From Hydrogenophaga sp. (GTDB lineage Bacteria > Pseudomonadota > Gammaproteobacteria > Burkholderiales > Burkholderiaceae_C), in contig JAIFNE010000079.1 in the NCBI GenBank assembly GCA_020047875.1, positions 1 to 13,503 on the forward strand: a DNA stretch of 13,503 nucleotides, written 5' to 3'. Position 1 is the first letter of the stretch; each line of letters begins with the position of its first letter. A program made the position numbers and the translations under genes. The notes below the pieces were generated by a model, which was not told where the DNA came from, ran no database searches, and worked only from the letters and a program-made list of their open reading frames with translations. This document shows, in pieces, positions 1 to 6,424 of this stretch.

Positions 1-142
1 GGACGAAGCCGGTGGCACCTTGCGCGCCCACGCCTACATGAAGCCGGCGCACCAGCTGGCTGCCTGCCTGCTGATCGAGGGACCGTTTGCCGAATACACC
101 GTCGAGCTGGCGGTGGGCTATCGGCTGGAACTACCGTCTTAG
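1..142 (+). CDS. C-terminal end of an unidentified protein (5' truncated)
   Basis: An open frame enters from the left edge (first full codon at base 2) and stops at TAG 140-142, giving the last 46 residues of a protein. The tail reads through GTLRAHAYMKP and ends in VGYRLELPS. I do not recognise the family. Codon use is GC-rich like that of the neighbours, and the frame has no in-frame stop up to the edge, so a real gene end is likely. It runs towards znuA, with a 40-bp gap between the two stop codons. That gap holds only a weak GC-rich hairpin without a T-run. Being convergent, it is not part of the znu operon. A membrane or signal feature cannot be judged from this fragment. Confidence 0.55.
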   Translation, partial: DEAGGTLRAHAYMKPAHQLAACLLIEGPFAEYTVELAVGYRLELPS

Positions 143-182
143 CGGTCTGTGTGGCGGGGGTGCTCACGCCCTCCACGAACAA

Positions 183-1130
183 TCAGCGAGGCACGGCTGT
201 GATGGCTTGAACGAGCGCGTTGGTGTTGAACCGCATCATCGCCACATAGGTCGGAGCGGGGCCCTGCGCGTCGGACAGTGAATCAGAGAACAGGTCACCC
301 GCCGGCTTGACGCCGGTCTCGCGGCCGATCTGCTCAATCAGGCGGGGGTCGGAGATGCTTTCGACAAACAGCGCCTTGATCTTTTCCTTTTTGATCTGGC
401 GTACCAGCTGGGCCACACCTTTGGCAGACGCCTCGCTCTCGGTGCTCACCCCCTGGGGTGCCAGGAACTTAACGCCATAGGCTTTGGCGTAGTAGCCAAA
501 AGCGTCGTGCGAGGTAATCACCTTGCGCTGCGCAGTCGGGATGGCTGCCCAGGCGGCCTTGATTTCGGTGTCCAGTGCCTTGAGCTCGGCGGTGTACGCC
601 GCGGCGTTCTTTTTGTAGGTGTCGCAACCGGCGGCGTCGGCGGCGCACAGACCTTTGGCAATGTTGCCGACGTAGGTCACCACGTTGGGCACGGACTGCC
701 AGGCGTGCGGGTCGGCCTCCCCATGGCTGTGGCCGTGCTTATGGCCGTGACCGTGGTCACCTTCTTCGGTCTCGATGGGCTTGATGCCCTGGCTTGCCAC
801 CACGTGCTGGCCCTTGTAGCTGGCGGTGTTGAGCAAGCGCGTCAGCCAGCCTTCGAAGCCCAGTCCGTTGGAAAACACAATTTGAGCCTGGCCAACCAGC
901 CGGGCCTGCGAGGGCGTGGGTTGAAACACGTGGGCATCGCTGCCGGCGCCCACCAGCACATCGACCTTCACGCGGTCACCCCCGACCTGCTTGACCAGAT
1001 CACCCAAGATGCTGAAGCTGGCCACGGCCTTGACCGGTTCTGTGTTTTGCGCATGAAGTGCGGGGCTGAGGGCGACAGCGGCGAAACCGATGAAAGACAA
1101 AACGCTGGCACGGCGGGAGAAGACGGTCAT
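183..1130 (-). CDS. znuA: Zinc ABC transporter periplasmic binding protein ZnuA
   Basis: A 315-residue cluster A-I metal-binding lipocalin-unrelated solute receptor that captures Zn2+ in the periplasm and hands it to ZnuB. Residues 1-27 form a Sec signal peptide (Arg-rich start, hydrophobic core, cleavage expected after ALHA). Expected metal ligands by family comparison are His67 (SDAHVFQP), His142 (DPHAW), His208 (TSHDAFGYY) and Asp283 (FSDSLS). His rather than Glu at the third position favours zinc over manganese. A His-rich acidic loop at 122-142, with HGHGHKHGHSHG, is typical of zinc receptors. Cys162 and Cys169 may form a disulfide. The start has a good Shine-Dalgarno (AAAGGA, 6 nt spacing). 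It is the last gene of znuCBA, 18 bp after znuB, and is probably repressed by the adjacent Fur-family regulator. A manganese receptor is less likely. Confidence 0.93.
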   Translation of the reverse strand: MTVFSRRASVLSFIGFAAVALSPALHAQNTEPVKAVASFSILGDLVKQVGGDRVKVDVLVGAGSDAHVFQPTPSQARLVGQAQIVFSNGLGFEGWLTRLLNTASYKGQHVVASQGIKPIETEEGDHGHGHKHGHSHGEADPHAWQSVPNVVTYVGNIAKGLCAADAAGCDTYKKNAAAYTAELKALDTEIKAAWAAIPTAQRKVITSHDAFGYYAKAYGVKFLAPQGVSTESEASAKGVAQLVRQIKKEKIKALFVESISDPRLIEQIGRETGVKPAGDLFSDSLSDAQGPAPTYVAMMRFNTNALVQAITAVPR

Positions 1131-1148
1131 GGGATTTCCTTTGGGGTT

Positions 1149-2054
1149 TCAGGCTTGCAGGTGGGAAGAGGCGGGGCGCTGATGGCGCAGCGCTCCGTAG
1201 GGAGCGAACAGCAGCGACAGCAGATAGGTCGCGCCGAGGGTTAACACAATCGTTGGGCTGGTGGGCAGATCGACGTGGTACGACAGCAGCAGTCCGGTGA
1301 GGCTGGCCGCCAGGGCCAGCCCGGTGGCCAGCAGCAGCAGCGGGCCAAGGCGGCGCACCCAGAACCGCGCGGTGGCCGCGGGCAGCACCATGATGCCCAC
1401 CGCCATGAGCGTGCCCAGCGCGTGAAAGCCGGCCACCAGGTTGATCACCAGCAGGCCCAGAAAACCGTAGTGCGCCACCGGGCTCCATCGACTGACCTGG
1501 CGCAGAAAGCCTGGGTCCATGCATTCGAGCACCAGCGGCCGGTGGAGCAGGGCGAGCGCCGTCAGCGTGACCGCGCAAATGCCACCCAGCAGCAGCAGCG
1601 CCGAGTCGTCCAGCGCGAGCACGGTGCCGAACAGCACATGCAGCAGATCCACGCTGTTGCCGCGCACCGAGACGATGAGCACGCCCAGCGCGAGCGAGAG
1701 CAGGTAGAAGGCGGCCAGGCTGGTGTCTTCGCGCAACACCGTGTTGCGCGACACCAGGCCCGAGCCCACCGCCACCGCCAGGCCAGCGAACACGCCGCCA
1801 ATGGTCATGGCGGTGAGCGACAGGCCGGCCACCAGATAGCCGATGGCCGCACCGGGCAGGATGGCGTGGGCCATGGCATCGCCCATCAGGCTCATGCGGC
1901 GCAGCATCAGGAACACGCCCACCGGGGCGGCGCTCAGCGAAAGCGCCACGCATCCGATCAGCGCGCTGCGCATGAAGCCGAATTCAACCAGCGGGCCGAG
2001 CAGCGGATTGGCCAGCAGCCAGGCCATGAAAGGGGAGGCAGCCAGCTCGCTCAT
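1149..2054 (-). CDS. znuB: Zinc ABC transporter permease ZnuB
   Basis: A 301-residue inner-membrane permease of the ABC-3 family; as a dimer it forms the zinc channel. The sequence is almost wholly hydrophobic, with about eight or nine membrane segments, roughly at residues 29-50, 64-80, 83-101, 114-130, 150-170, 196-210, 214-228, 236-260 and 267-286. Family-typical stretches are GDAMAHAILPGAAIGYL (57-73), GTLMAVGIMVLP (214-225), and the cytoplasmic segment around LECMDPGFLRQVS (176-188), the likely coupling region for ZnuC. The ATG overlaps the znuC stop codon by four bases (ATGA), implying translational coupling and equal synthesis of the two subunits. A paralogous permease for manganese or iron would look similar; the zinc call depends on the neighbours. 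Confidence 0.93.
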   Translation of the reverse strand: MSELAASPFMAWLLANPLLGPLVEFGFMRSALIGCVALSLSAAPVGVFLMLRRMSLMGDAMAHAILPGAAIGYLVAGLSLTAMTIGGVFAGLAVAVGSGLVSRNTVLREDTSLAAFYLLSLALGVLIVSVRGNSVDLLHVLFGTVLALDDSALLLLGGICAVTLTALALLHRPLVLECMDPGFLRQVSRWSPVAHYGFLGLLVINLVAGFHALGTLMAVGIMVLPAATARFWVRRLGPLLLLATGLALAASLTGLLLSYHVDLPTSPTIVLTLGATYLLSLLFAPYGALRHQRPASSHLQA

Positions 2055-2890
2055 GGGAGCGCCTCGCTGGTGGCGTGTTTGTGGGTCTGCGAGTGGGTGT
2101 GCTCGTGCTTTTGGGCTGGCGCTGCGGGTGAGGCCTCACACGCTGGCGCGTGATCGTCGAACGGTTCGCGCATGCGCTGGGCGCGCGCCCAGTTGGCCTC
2201 GGTCAAAACCTCTGCGGTGGGCCCGAACGCAACCAGCTCCCGCGCCAGCAGCAGGGTGAGCGGAAAGTGCTCGCGGATCTGGGTCAGGTCATGCAGCACC
2301 ACGATCACTGTCTTGCCCTGGGCCTGCCATTGATGCAGCAAATTCAGCAGGTCGGCGCTGGTTCGGTTGTCGACCGCGGCAAAAGGCTCGTCGAGCAACA
2401 CCACCGGCGCGTCCTGCAGGATCAGGCGGGCGAACAGCGCGCGCTGCAACTGGCCGCCTGACAGCGTGTCCAGCCCGCGTGATTCGAAACCGGTGAGACC
2501 CACGGCGGCCAGCGCCTGATCGCACAGGCTTCGGTGTTCGGCGGTGAAGCGGCCAAGCGCTCCCACGCGGTGCCACAGGCCCATGCACACCATGCTGTGC
2601 ACATCAATCGGAAAACTCGAGTCCAGCCCGTTGTGTTGGGGCAGCCAGGCGATGCGCTTTCCGCTCAGACCGATCAGGTCACCACTCAGGGGATGCAGCT
2701 CACCCACCAGCGCTTTGATCAGGGTGGATTTGCCAGCGCCATTGGGCCCGACCAGGGCCACCAGCGACCCCGGCTCGATGCGCAGGCTGACGTGGTGCAC
2801 CGCCGGGTGGCGCTCGTAGCCCAGGGTCAGGTTGCGCAGTTCGATGGCCGCTGTGCCGCCTGCGGGCAAAGACGCTTGTGGGTTCTTCAT
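2051..2890 (-). CDS. znuC: Zinc ABC transporter ATP-binding protein ZnuC
   Basis: A 279-residue cytoplasmic ATPase that powers ZnuB. All motor motifs are present: Walker A GPNGAGKST (48-56), Q-loop Gln85 in AWLPQHNG, signature LSGGQLQRA (143-151), Walker B VVLLDEP (163-169) and switch His200 in VVLHD. After the ATPase core the protein continues about 40 residues into a low-complexity tail (about 241-279) with six His in KHEHTHSQTHKH (261-272). That is a plausible metal-sensing or metal-binding tail and is not needed for ATP hydrolysis. First gene of the minus-strand znuCBA operon. Its ATG lies 85 bp from the zur start across a spacer with two dyads. No clear Shine-Dalgarno precedes the ATG. 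Confidence 0.94.
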   Translation of the reverse strand: MKNPQASLPAGGTAAIELRNLTLGYERHPAVHHVSLRIEPGSLVALVGPNGAGKSTLIKALVGELHPLSGDLIGLSGKRIAWLPQHNGLDSSFPIDVHSMVCMGLWHRVGALGRFTAEHRSLCDQALAAVGLTGFESRGLDTLSGGQLQRALFARLILQDAPVVLLDEPFAAVDNRTSADLLNLLHQWQAQGKTVIVVLHDLTQIREHFPLTLLLARELVAFGPTAEVLTEANWARAQRMREPFDDHAPACEASPAAPAQKHEHTHSQTHKHATSEALP

Positions 2891-2913
2891 GACTGATACT
2901 GTTTTAAACTATC

Positions 2914-2926
2914 GCAACCGAATTGC
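2914..2926. promoter_or_regulatory. Candidate Zur operator, znuC-proximal dyad
   Basis: Inverted repeat GCAA-CCGAA-TTGC centred at 2920 in the spacer between the divergent znuC and zur genes. It shares the pattern CGCAACC-N-N-TTGC with the second dyad 31 bp away. Location and duplication suggest a repressor site; which protein binds is inference. Confidence 0.5.
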
Positions 2927-2943
2927 ATTAGTGACGATCTTAA

Positions 2944-2958
2944 CGCAACCTTGTTGCG
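2944..2958. promoter_or_regulatory. Candidate Zur operator, zur-proximal dyad
   Basis: Perfect inverted repeat CGCAAC-CTT-GTTGCG centred at 2951, ending 17 bp before the zur ATG and just upstream of its Shine-Dalgarno. A protein bound here could block the zur promoter and, together with the first dyad, the znuC promoter. I could not place convincing -35/-10 pairs for either direction. Confidence 0.55.
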
Positions 2959-2975
2959 ACAATAAAGGAGCCTCC

Positions 2976-3476
2976 ATGCCGACGCGATCACCCAGAGAGC
3001 TGGCCACGGTCCCGGTTGAGCTGCAGGCCCGTCTGGAGCGAGCCGGGCTGCGCCGCACGCTCGCCACCCGGGCCGCGCTCGGGCTGTTCTTGAACCATCC
3101 GCAAGGCATGTTTTCCCATGCCCAGGCGCTCAGCGCCCTGCAGGCGCGGGGGCTGGACATCAACCGCGTGACGCTTTACCGGCTGCTGGACCGGCTGGCG
3201 GCCTGCGGTGTGCTGCAGCGCCATGCGGACGACGACGCGCGCACCTGGCGCTACAGCCTCGCCGATCTGGACCAGGGACAGCTACCGCGTTTTGAGTGCA
3301 ACGCCTGTCACCGGCAGTTTCGTGTGGCCGAGGGCAGCGCCCACACCCAGGCAGCGGCCAGCGACCTGTTGCGCACCCTGGCGAGCCTGGGGCATCAGGG
3401 CGTGCGGGTGGATGTGGCGATTCACGGCACCTGTGCTGGCTGTCTGCCTGCAGCCGATGGTGCCGGGGGGAAGTGA
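2976..3476 (+). CDS. zur: Fur-family zinc uptake regulator Zur
   Basis: A 166-residue Fur-superfamily repressor that would bind DNA when loaded with Zn2+ and shut off znuCBA. Residues 1-95 are the winged helix, with recognition helix around NRVTLYRLLDRLAACGVL (63-80) and wing RTWRYSL. Residues 105-157 are the dimerisation and metal domain, with structural zinc cysteines Cys108-x2-Cys111 (FECNACH) and Cys153-x2-Cys156 (GTCAGC). The start at 2976 is chosen because it has a strong Shine-Dalgarno (AAAGGAG, 5 nt spacing) and gives family length. Upstream in-frame starts from 2832 would run through the znuC coding region. Divergent to znuC, it is probably autoregulated through the two dyads. The zinc specificity is inferred from context; Fur and Mur paralogues share the fold. 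Confidence 0.9.
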   Translation: MPTRSPRELATVPVELQARLERAGLRRTLATRAALGLFLNHPQGMFSHAQALSALQARGLDINRVTLYRLLDRLAACGVLQRHADDDARTWRYSLADLDQGQLPRFECNACHRQFRVAEGSAHTQAAASDLLRTLASLGHQGVRVDVAIHGTCAGCLPAADGAGGK

Positions 3477-3496
3477 ATTCGGCGCCACCCCAAAAC

Positions 3497-3955
3497 TCAC
3501 TGGCTGATCTTTCGCCCCTCTTCCACCTGGTATTCAAAGTAGTGCTGGAAGGCAAACACCACGCTGGCGGTGAAGGCGGTGGTGCCAAGCAGCAGCGCGA
3601 TCACCAGTGCGCCAATGGTGAGCCAGTTGGTGTTGCCCGCGGTGGCGGCGGGGTCGTGTTCGGTGTTGAACCATCGGTTCCATTTTTCGGTATCGGTCAG
3701 TGCGTAAACGATGGCGGCAAGACAGCCGGCCGCGATGCTCGCACCCAGAAACGGAATCAGCACCCAGGACAGCTTGTCGTCCTGCCCGTACTGCAATACC
3801 CGGTCCACGCCCCACCAGCCCAACCCGGCAGCGATGGGGTGCAGCCACCCGATCCAGTCGAACACGCCGCGCAGGTAAAAGCGGTGTACGCCCAGGCTGC
3901 CAAGCAGCGTGGCCAGCCAAACCGCCAGCGTCTTGTTGCTTGCGCGCCCGCTCAT
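3497..3955 (-). CDS. TM2-domain membrane protein
   Basis: A 152-residue inner-membrane protein with a TM2-type N-terminus: KTLAVWLATLLGSLGVHRFYL at residues 8-28 carries the family's G-x-x-G-x-HRFYL pattern. Membrane segments are likely at about 9-28, 36-52, 63-86 and 111-136, joined by a charged loop (88-108, with NRWFNTEHD); the C-terminus is charged. TM2 proteins have no settled biochemical role in bacteria, so none is assigned. The ATG overlaps the stop of the upstream acetyltransferase gene by four bases (ATGA), so the two are probably one coupled transcript. The gene converges on zur with 20 bp between stops and no clear terminator. Confidence 0.85.
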   Translation of the reverse strand: MSGRASNKTLAVWLATLLGSLGVHRFYLRGVFDWIGWLHPIAAGLGWWGVDRVLQYGQDDKLSWVLIPFLGASIAAGCLAAIVYALTDTEKWNRWFNTEHDPAATAGNTNWLTIGALVIALLLGTTAFTASVVFAFQHYFEYQVEEGRKISQ

Positions 3956-4482
3956 GGGTTGGCCTCCGGTGCACAGCTGGCGCCAGCACCCAGGCTGCGC
4001 TGCATGAAGACGATGTCGAGCCAGCGGTCGAACTTCCAGCCGCAGGCGTTGATGGTGCCGGCAGGTTCAAAGCCCAGCGCGCGGTGCACGCCGATCGAAC
4101 CCGTGTTGGCCGAGTCACCAATCACCGCCATCACGCGGCGCACGCCAGCGCGTTCCAGCGCAGTCATCAGTTCAGCGAGCAGGGCACGGCCCAGGCCCTT
4201 GCCCGCGGCCTCGGGCGCCAGGTAGATCGAGTCCTCAACCGAAAAACGGTAGGCCGCTCGCGGCTTGAACCAATTGCCATAAGCGAAGCCCAGCACCACG
4301 CCGGCTTCTTCCACCACCAGCCATGGCAGGCCTTTGTTCAACACATCGGCGCGGCGGGCAGTCATTTCGGTCACGGTGGGCGGCGTGGTTTCGAAAGTTC
4401 CGGTGCTGTGCAGCACGTGGTGGGCGTAAATCTGGGTGATGGCGTCGAGGTCGGCGTCTTGGCTGGGGCGGATCAGGGGCAT
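3952..4482 (-). CDS. GNAT N-acetyltransferase, phosphinothricin/methionine-sulfone acetyltransferase-like
   Basis: A 176-residue cytoplasmic acetyl-CoA-dependent N-acetyltransferase. The N-terminal RPSQDADLDAITQIYAHHV and STGTFETTPPT segments match the Pat/MnaT (YncA) branch of GNAT. The acetyl-CoA pyrophosphate loop is AAGKGLGRALL (92-102), after the strand EDSIYLAP (83-90). The late GDSANTGSIGVHRALGFEPAG (122-142) is also characteristic. Family members acetylate small amino-acid-like amines such as phosphinothricin or methionine sulfoximine; the natural substrate here is unknown. The C-terminus (164-176) is a short Ala/Pro-rich tail. It overlaps the TM2 gene start by four bases and diverges from rpsP. 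No strong Shine-Dalgarno is seen before the ATG. Confidence 0.88.
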   Translation of the reverse strand: MPLIRPSQDADLDAITQIYAHHVLHSTGTFETTPPTVTEMTARRADVLNKGLPWLVVEEAGVVLGFAYGNWFKPRAAYRFSVEDSIYLAPEAAGKGLGRALLAELMTALERAGVRRVMAVIGDSANTGSIGVHRALGFEPAGTINACGWKFDRWLDIVFMQRSLGAGASCAPEANP

Positions 4483-4516
4483 GTTGGGTTTTTTCAGGGA
4501 TACGGAGCGGACCGAA

Positions 4517-4540
4517 TGATGCCTCAGGTCGGGGGCATCA
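4517..4540. promoter_or_regulatory. Inverted repeat spanning the -35 region of the rpsP promoter
   Basis: TGATGCC (4517-4523) and GGCATCA (4534-4540) form a perfect 7-bp dyad with a 10-bp centre. It lies between the divergent acetyltransferase and rpsP genes and covers the place where the -35 element should be. It may be a protein-binding site; no regulator is known to me. Confidence 0.35.
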
Positions 4541-4552
4541 CAGGGCTATAAT
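4524..4552 (+). promoter_or_regulatory. rpsP operon promoter
   Basis: A perfect -10 hexamer TATAAT lies at 4547-4552, with start of transcription expected near 4559. At 17 bp spacing the -35 would be TCAGGT (4524-4529), a poor match, so the promoter may rely on the -10 and adjacent bases. The -10 and following C-N3-GGCTTT closely match the rplS promoter at 6425. Confidence 0.65.
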
Positions 4553-4558
4553 CGTGGG

Positions 4559-4692
4559 CTTTGCGGCGTTTCGCTGACCGGGTGGTCAGTCGTGTGTCTC
4601 AAGCGTTGCAATGAAACGGGTTGGTGTGGCGAGTTGCTGCAACAACCCAGCGGGATGCCAATGTTGGCGTTCCTCCACCCGAAGGATAAATC
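4559..4692 (+). promoter_or_regulatory. rpsP 5' leader with hairpins
   Basis: The predicted leader is about 134 nt. It begins near a perfect hairpin CTGACC-GGGT-GGTCAG (4574-4589). Further on, GGGTTG (4618-4623) can pair with CAACCC (4643-4648). A small hairpin GTTGC-T-GCAAC (4633-4643) lies inside that loop and competes for base 4643. The Shine-Dalgarno AAGGA (4682-4686) is free, 6 nt before the ATG. No protein-coding frame in the leader is convincing. Confidence 0.4.
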
Positions 4693-4953
4693 ATGGTCGT
4701 CATCCGACTCTCCCGCGGCGGCTCCAAGTCGCGCCCTTTCTACAACATCGTGGTTGCCGACAAGCGCAACCGCCGCGACGGCCGTTTCATTGAGCGCATC
4801 GGGTTTTACAACCCCCTGGCGCGCGGTGGCGAAGAGCCCCTGCGCGTTGCGCTGGATCGCCTGACCTACTGGACCGGCGTGGGTGCCGAGCCATCGCCCA
4901 CCGTGGCGCGTCTGGTCAAGCAACACGCGGCCAAGGCCGCCGTGGCTGCCTGA
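4693..4953 (+). CDS. rpsP: 30S ribosomal protein S16
   Basis: An 86-residue S16, a small-subunit assembly protein that binds 16S rRNA in the body of the 30S particle. The start MVVIRLSRGGSKSRPFYNIV and the segment DGRFIERIGFYNPLA (residues 29-43) are diagnostic, as is the late LTYWTGVGAEPSPTVARLV. The length is normal for the family. A good Shine-Dalgarno (AAGGA, 6 nt spacing) fixes the start. First gene of rpsP-rimM-trmD-rplS, transcribed from the TATAAT promoter at 4547. A GC-rich hairpin follows the stop codon by 11 bp and may reduce transcription into rimM. Confidence 0.98.
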   Translation: MVVIRLSRGGSKSRPFYNIVVADKRNRRDGRFIERIGFYNPLARGGEEPLRVALDRLTYWTGVGAEPSPTVARLVKQHAAKAAVAA

Positions 4954-4964
4954 TATTCGAACCC

Positions 4965-4996
4965 AACGGGCCCGGCCCTTGCGGGCCACCCGTTTT
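4965..4996 (+). terminator. Terminator-like hairpin between rpsP and rimM (possible attenuator)
   Basis: AACGGG (4965-4970) pairs with CCCGTT (4989-4994), enclosing GGCCC-TTGC-GGGCC (4974-4987). A short T-run (4993-4996) ends it. The T-run is only four bases, so partial termination or protection of the rpsP 3' end is more likely than full termination. rimM starts 14 bp later. Confidence 0.5.
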
Positions 4997-5010
4997 GTCT
5001 CGAGCGGCTC

Positions 5011-5601
5011 ATGTCTGCCAATCCGTTTGTTGCCACTGCGCTGCCTGACGACGCGATTGAGCTGGGTCGCGTGCTTGAGGCCTGGGGCATCAAAGGCTGG
5101 GTTCGCATCCAGCCGCACGGTGCCGACACCGAGGCATTACTGACCGCCAACACCTGGTTCCTGCAGCCGCCCGAAGCCCGCTTCGCGCGCGGCTTTGAGG
5201 CGTTCTCAGGCTGCGTGCGGGTGACGGTGGCAGAAGTCAAAACGCACCGCGATGGCGTGGTCGCGCGGTTCGAAGGCATGGACGACCGCAACCTGGCCGA
5301 GGCGCTCAAGGGCGTGCGCATTTGCCTGCCACGCAGCGCCTTCCCAGCCACGCCCGAGGGTGAGTATTACTGGGTCGATCTCATCGGCCTTGAGGTGATC
5401 AACCGGCAGGGCGAATTCATGGGCGTGGTGCGCGACCTCATGCCCACCGGACCCCATTCGGTGCTGGTGCTGGAGCACACCGAAACGGTGGACGGCAAGG
5501 CGCACACTGCTGAGCGCATGATTCCGTTCGTGGCGGCCTATGTCGATGGCGTTGATCAGCAAGCCAGACGTATTACGGTCGACTGGCAAAAAGACTACTG
5601 A
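5011..5601 (+). CDS. rimM: 16S rRNA-processing/ribosome maturation factor RimM
   Basis: A 196-residue cytoplasmic assembly factor that binds S19 and helps mature the 30S head. The N-terminal RimM beta-barrel (about 15-107) opens with IELGRVLEAWGIKGWVRIQP. The C-terminal PRC-barrel (about 113-195) has EYYWVDLIGLEV (118-129), GVVRDLMPTGPHSVLVLE (138-155) and MIPFV (170-174), ending in ITVDWQKDY. The length is within the usual range. The ATG at 5011 has no strong Shine-Dalgarno, consistent with expression lower than that of rpsP. It follows rpsP after 57 bp containing a terminator-like hairpin and precedes trmD by 51 bp. Confidence 0.97.
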   Translation: MSANPFVATALPDDAIELGRVLEAWGIKGWVRIQPHGADTEALLTANTWFLQPPEARFARGFEAFSGCVRVTVAEVKTHRDGVVARFEGMDDRNLAEALKGVRICLPRSAFPATPEGEYYWVDLIGLEVINRQGEFMGVVRDLMPTGPHSVLVLEHTETVDGKAHTAERMIPFVAAYVDGVDQQARRITVDWQKDY

Positions 5602-5611
5602 GCTCCCTTCG

Positions 5612-5628
5612 CGGTGGCCGCACCACCG
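5612..5628 (+). repeat. Small hairpin between rimM and trmD
   Basis: Perfect 6-bp stem CGGTGG-CCGCA-CCACCG just after the rimM stop. There is no T-run, so it is not a standard terminator. It could be an mRNA-stability structure or chance in GC-rich DNA. Confidence 0.3.
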
Positions 5629-5652
5629 GTGCAGGCGAGAGACAATAGCCCG

Positions 5653-6420
5653 ATGCGGTTTGACGTCATCACCCTGTTTCCCGAGCTGTTCGAGCCGTTC
5701 TTCAAAAGCGGGATCACGCGGCGCGCGTTCGAGTCGGGCCAGGTGATGGTCAAGCTGTGGAATCCGCGTGACTTTGCCGACGGCAATTACCGGCGGGTGG
5801 ACGACCGGCCGTTCGGTGGCGGGCCCGGCATGGTGATGATGGCTGAGCCGCTGTGGCGCTGCCTGCAGGCGGTGCGCGCGGATCGGGCTGAGCCCGAAGC
5901 GGCGCAGGCGCCAGTGGTGCTGTTTTCCCCCATCGGCCAGCCGCTGAGTCACGACGGCGTGGCAGCCTGGTCCCAGGGTGATGGCGCGGTCTTGCTTTGC
6001 GGGCGCTACGAGGGCATTGATCAGCGGTTCATCGACACCTGTGTGGATCGGCAGATCAGCCTGGGCGATTTCGTACTCTCGGGCGGCGAGATTGCGGCAT
6101 TGGCTTTGCTCGATGCGGTGGCGCGCCTCATGCCCGGTGTGTTGAATGCCGAGGGCAGCCACCAGCAGGACAGCTTCAACCCGGCGCTCGACGGTCTGCT
6201 GGACAGCCCGCACCACACGCGTCCCGAGGTCTGGCTCGGCCCCCGCGGCCCGATGCCGGTGCCCGAGGTGCTGCTGGGTGGTCATCACGAGCGCATTGCG
6301 CGGCACCGCCGCGAACAAAGCCTCACGCTGACCGCGCAGTGGCGCCCCGATCTGTTGCAGCAGGCCCGCGCCCAAGGCCTGCTCGATCTCCAGGACGAGC
6401 GGTTTCTGTCGGGCGAATAA
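5653..6420 (+). CDS. trmD: tRNA (guanine-N1-)-methyltransferase TrmD
   Basis: A 255-residue SPOUT methyltransferase, dimeric in the cytoplasm, that uses S-adenosylmethionine to make m1G37 in tRNAs reading CNN and GGN-type codons and so prevents +1 frameshifting. The start MRFDVITLFPELFEPFF is diagnostic. The trefoil-knot cofactor site is visible: FSPIGQPL (91-98), LLCGRYEGID (115-124) and SLGDFVLSGGE (137-146 region). Asp173 in QQDSFN is the expected catalytic base. The ATG at 5653 matches the family N-terminus; a GTG at 5614 would add 13 unrelated residues. No Shine-Dalgarno is evident, and a -10-like GACAAT lies 6 bp before the ATG. The rplS promoter begins directly after its stop. Confidence 0.97.
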   Translation: MRFDVITLFPELFEPFFKSGITRRAFESGQVMVKLWNPRDFADGNYRRVDDRPFGGGPGMVMMAEPLWRCLQAVRADRAEPEAAQAPVVLFSPIGQPLSHDGVAAWSQGDGAVLLCGRYEGIDQRFIDTCVDRQISLGDFVLSGGEIAALALLDAVARLMPGVLNAEGSHQQDSFNPALDGLLDSPHHTRPEVWLGPRGPMPVPEVLLGGHHERIARHRREQSLTLTAQWRPDLLQQARAQGLLDLQDERFLSGE

Positions 6421-6424
6421 AAGC

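Noticed and set aside
1000..1953. A 317-codon second frame on the minus strand inside znuB and znuA
   Set aside because: It is an Arg/Gly/Ala-rich shadow frame of znuB, which has clear membrane segments and family motifs in the correct frame.
1275..2153. A 292-codon plus-strand frame opposite znuB
   Set aside because: The translation is Gln/His/Arg-rich low complexity, as expected from the complement of Leu- and Ala-rich membrane-protein codons.
2832..2975. A longer Zur with 48 extra N-terminal residues
   Set aside because: The extension would be translated from the antisense strand of znuC and through the operator region. The ATG at 2976 has a strong Shine-Dalgarno and fits family length.
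3440..3500. A bidirectional terminator between zur and the TM2 gene
   Set aside because: Only an imperfect stem (GGTGCCG against CGGCGCCACC) with a bulge and no T-run is visible.
4633..4643. GTTGC-T-GCAAC in the rpsP leader as a third Zur site
   Set aside because: The half-sites are in the opposite order from the zur-znu dyads (GCAAC-N3-GTTGC), so it is not the same site; it is better read as an RNA hairpin.
5206..6375. A 389-codon minus-strand frame opposite rimM and trmD
   Set aside because: It lies wholly antisense to two confidently identified genes and its His/Arg-rich translation matches no family I know.
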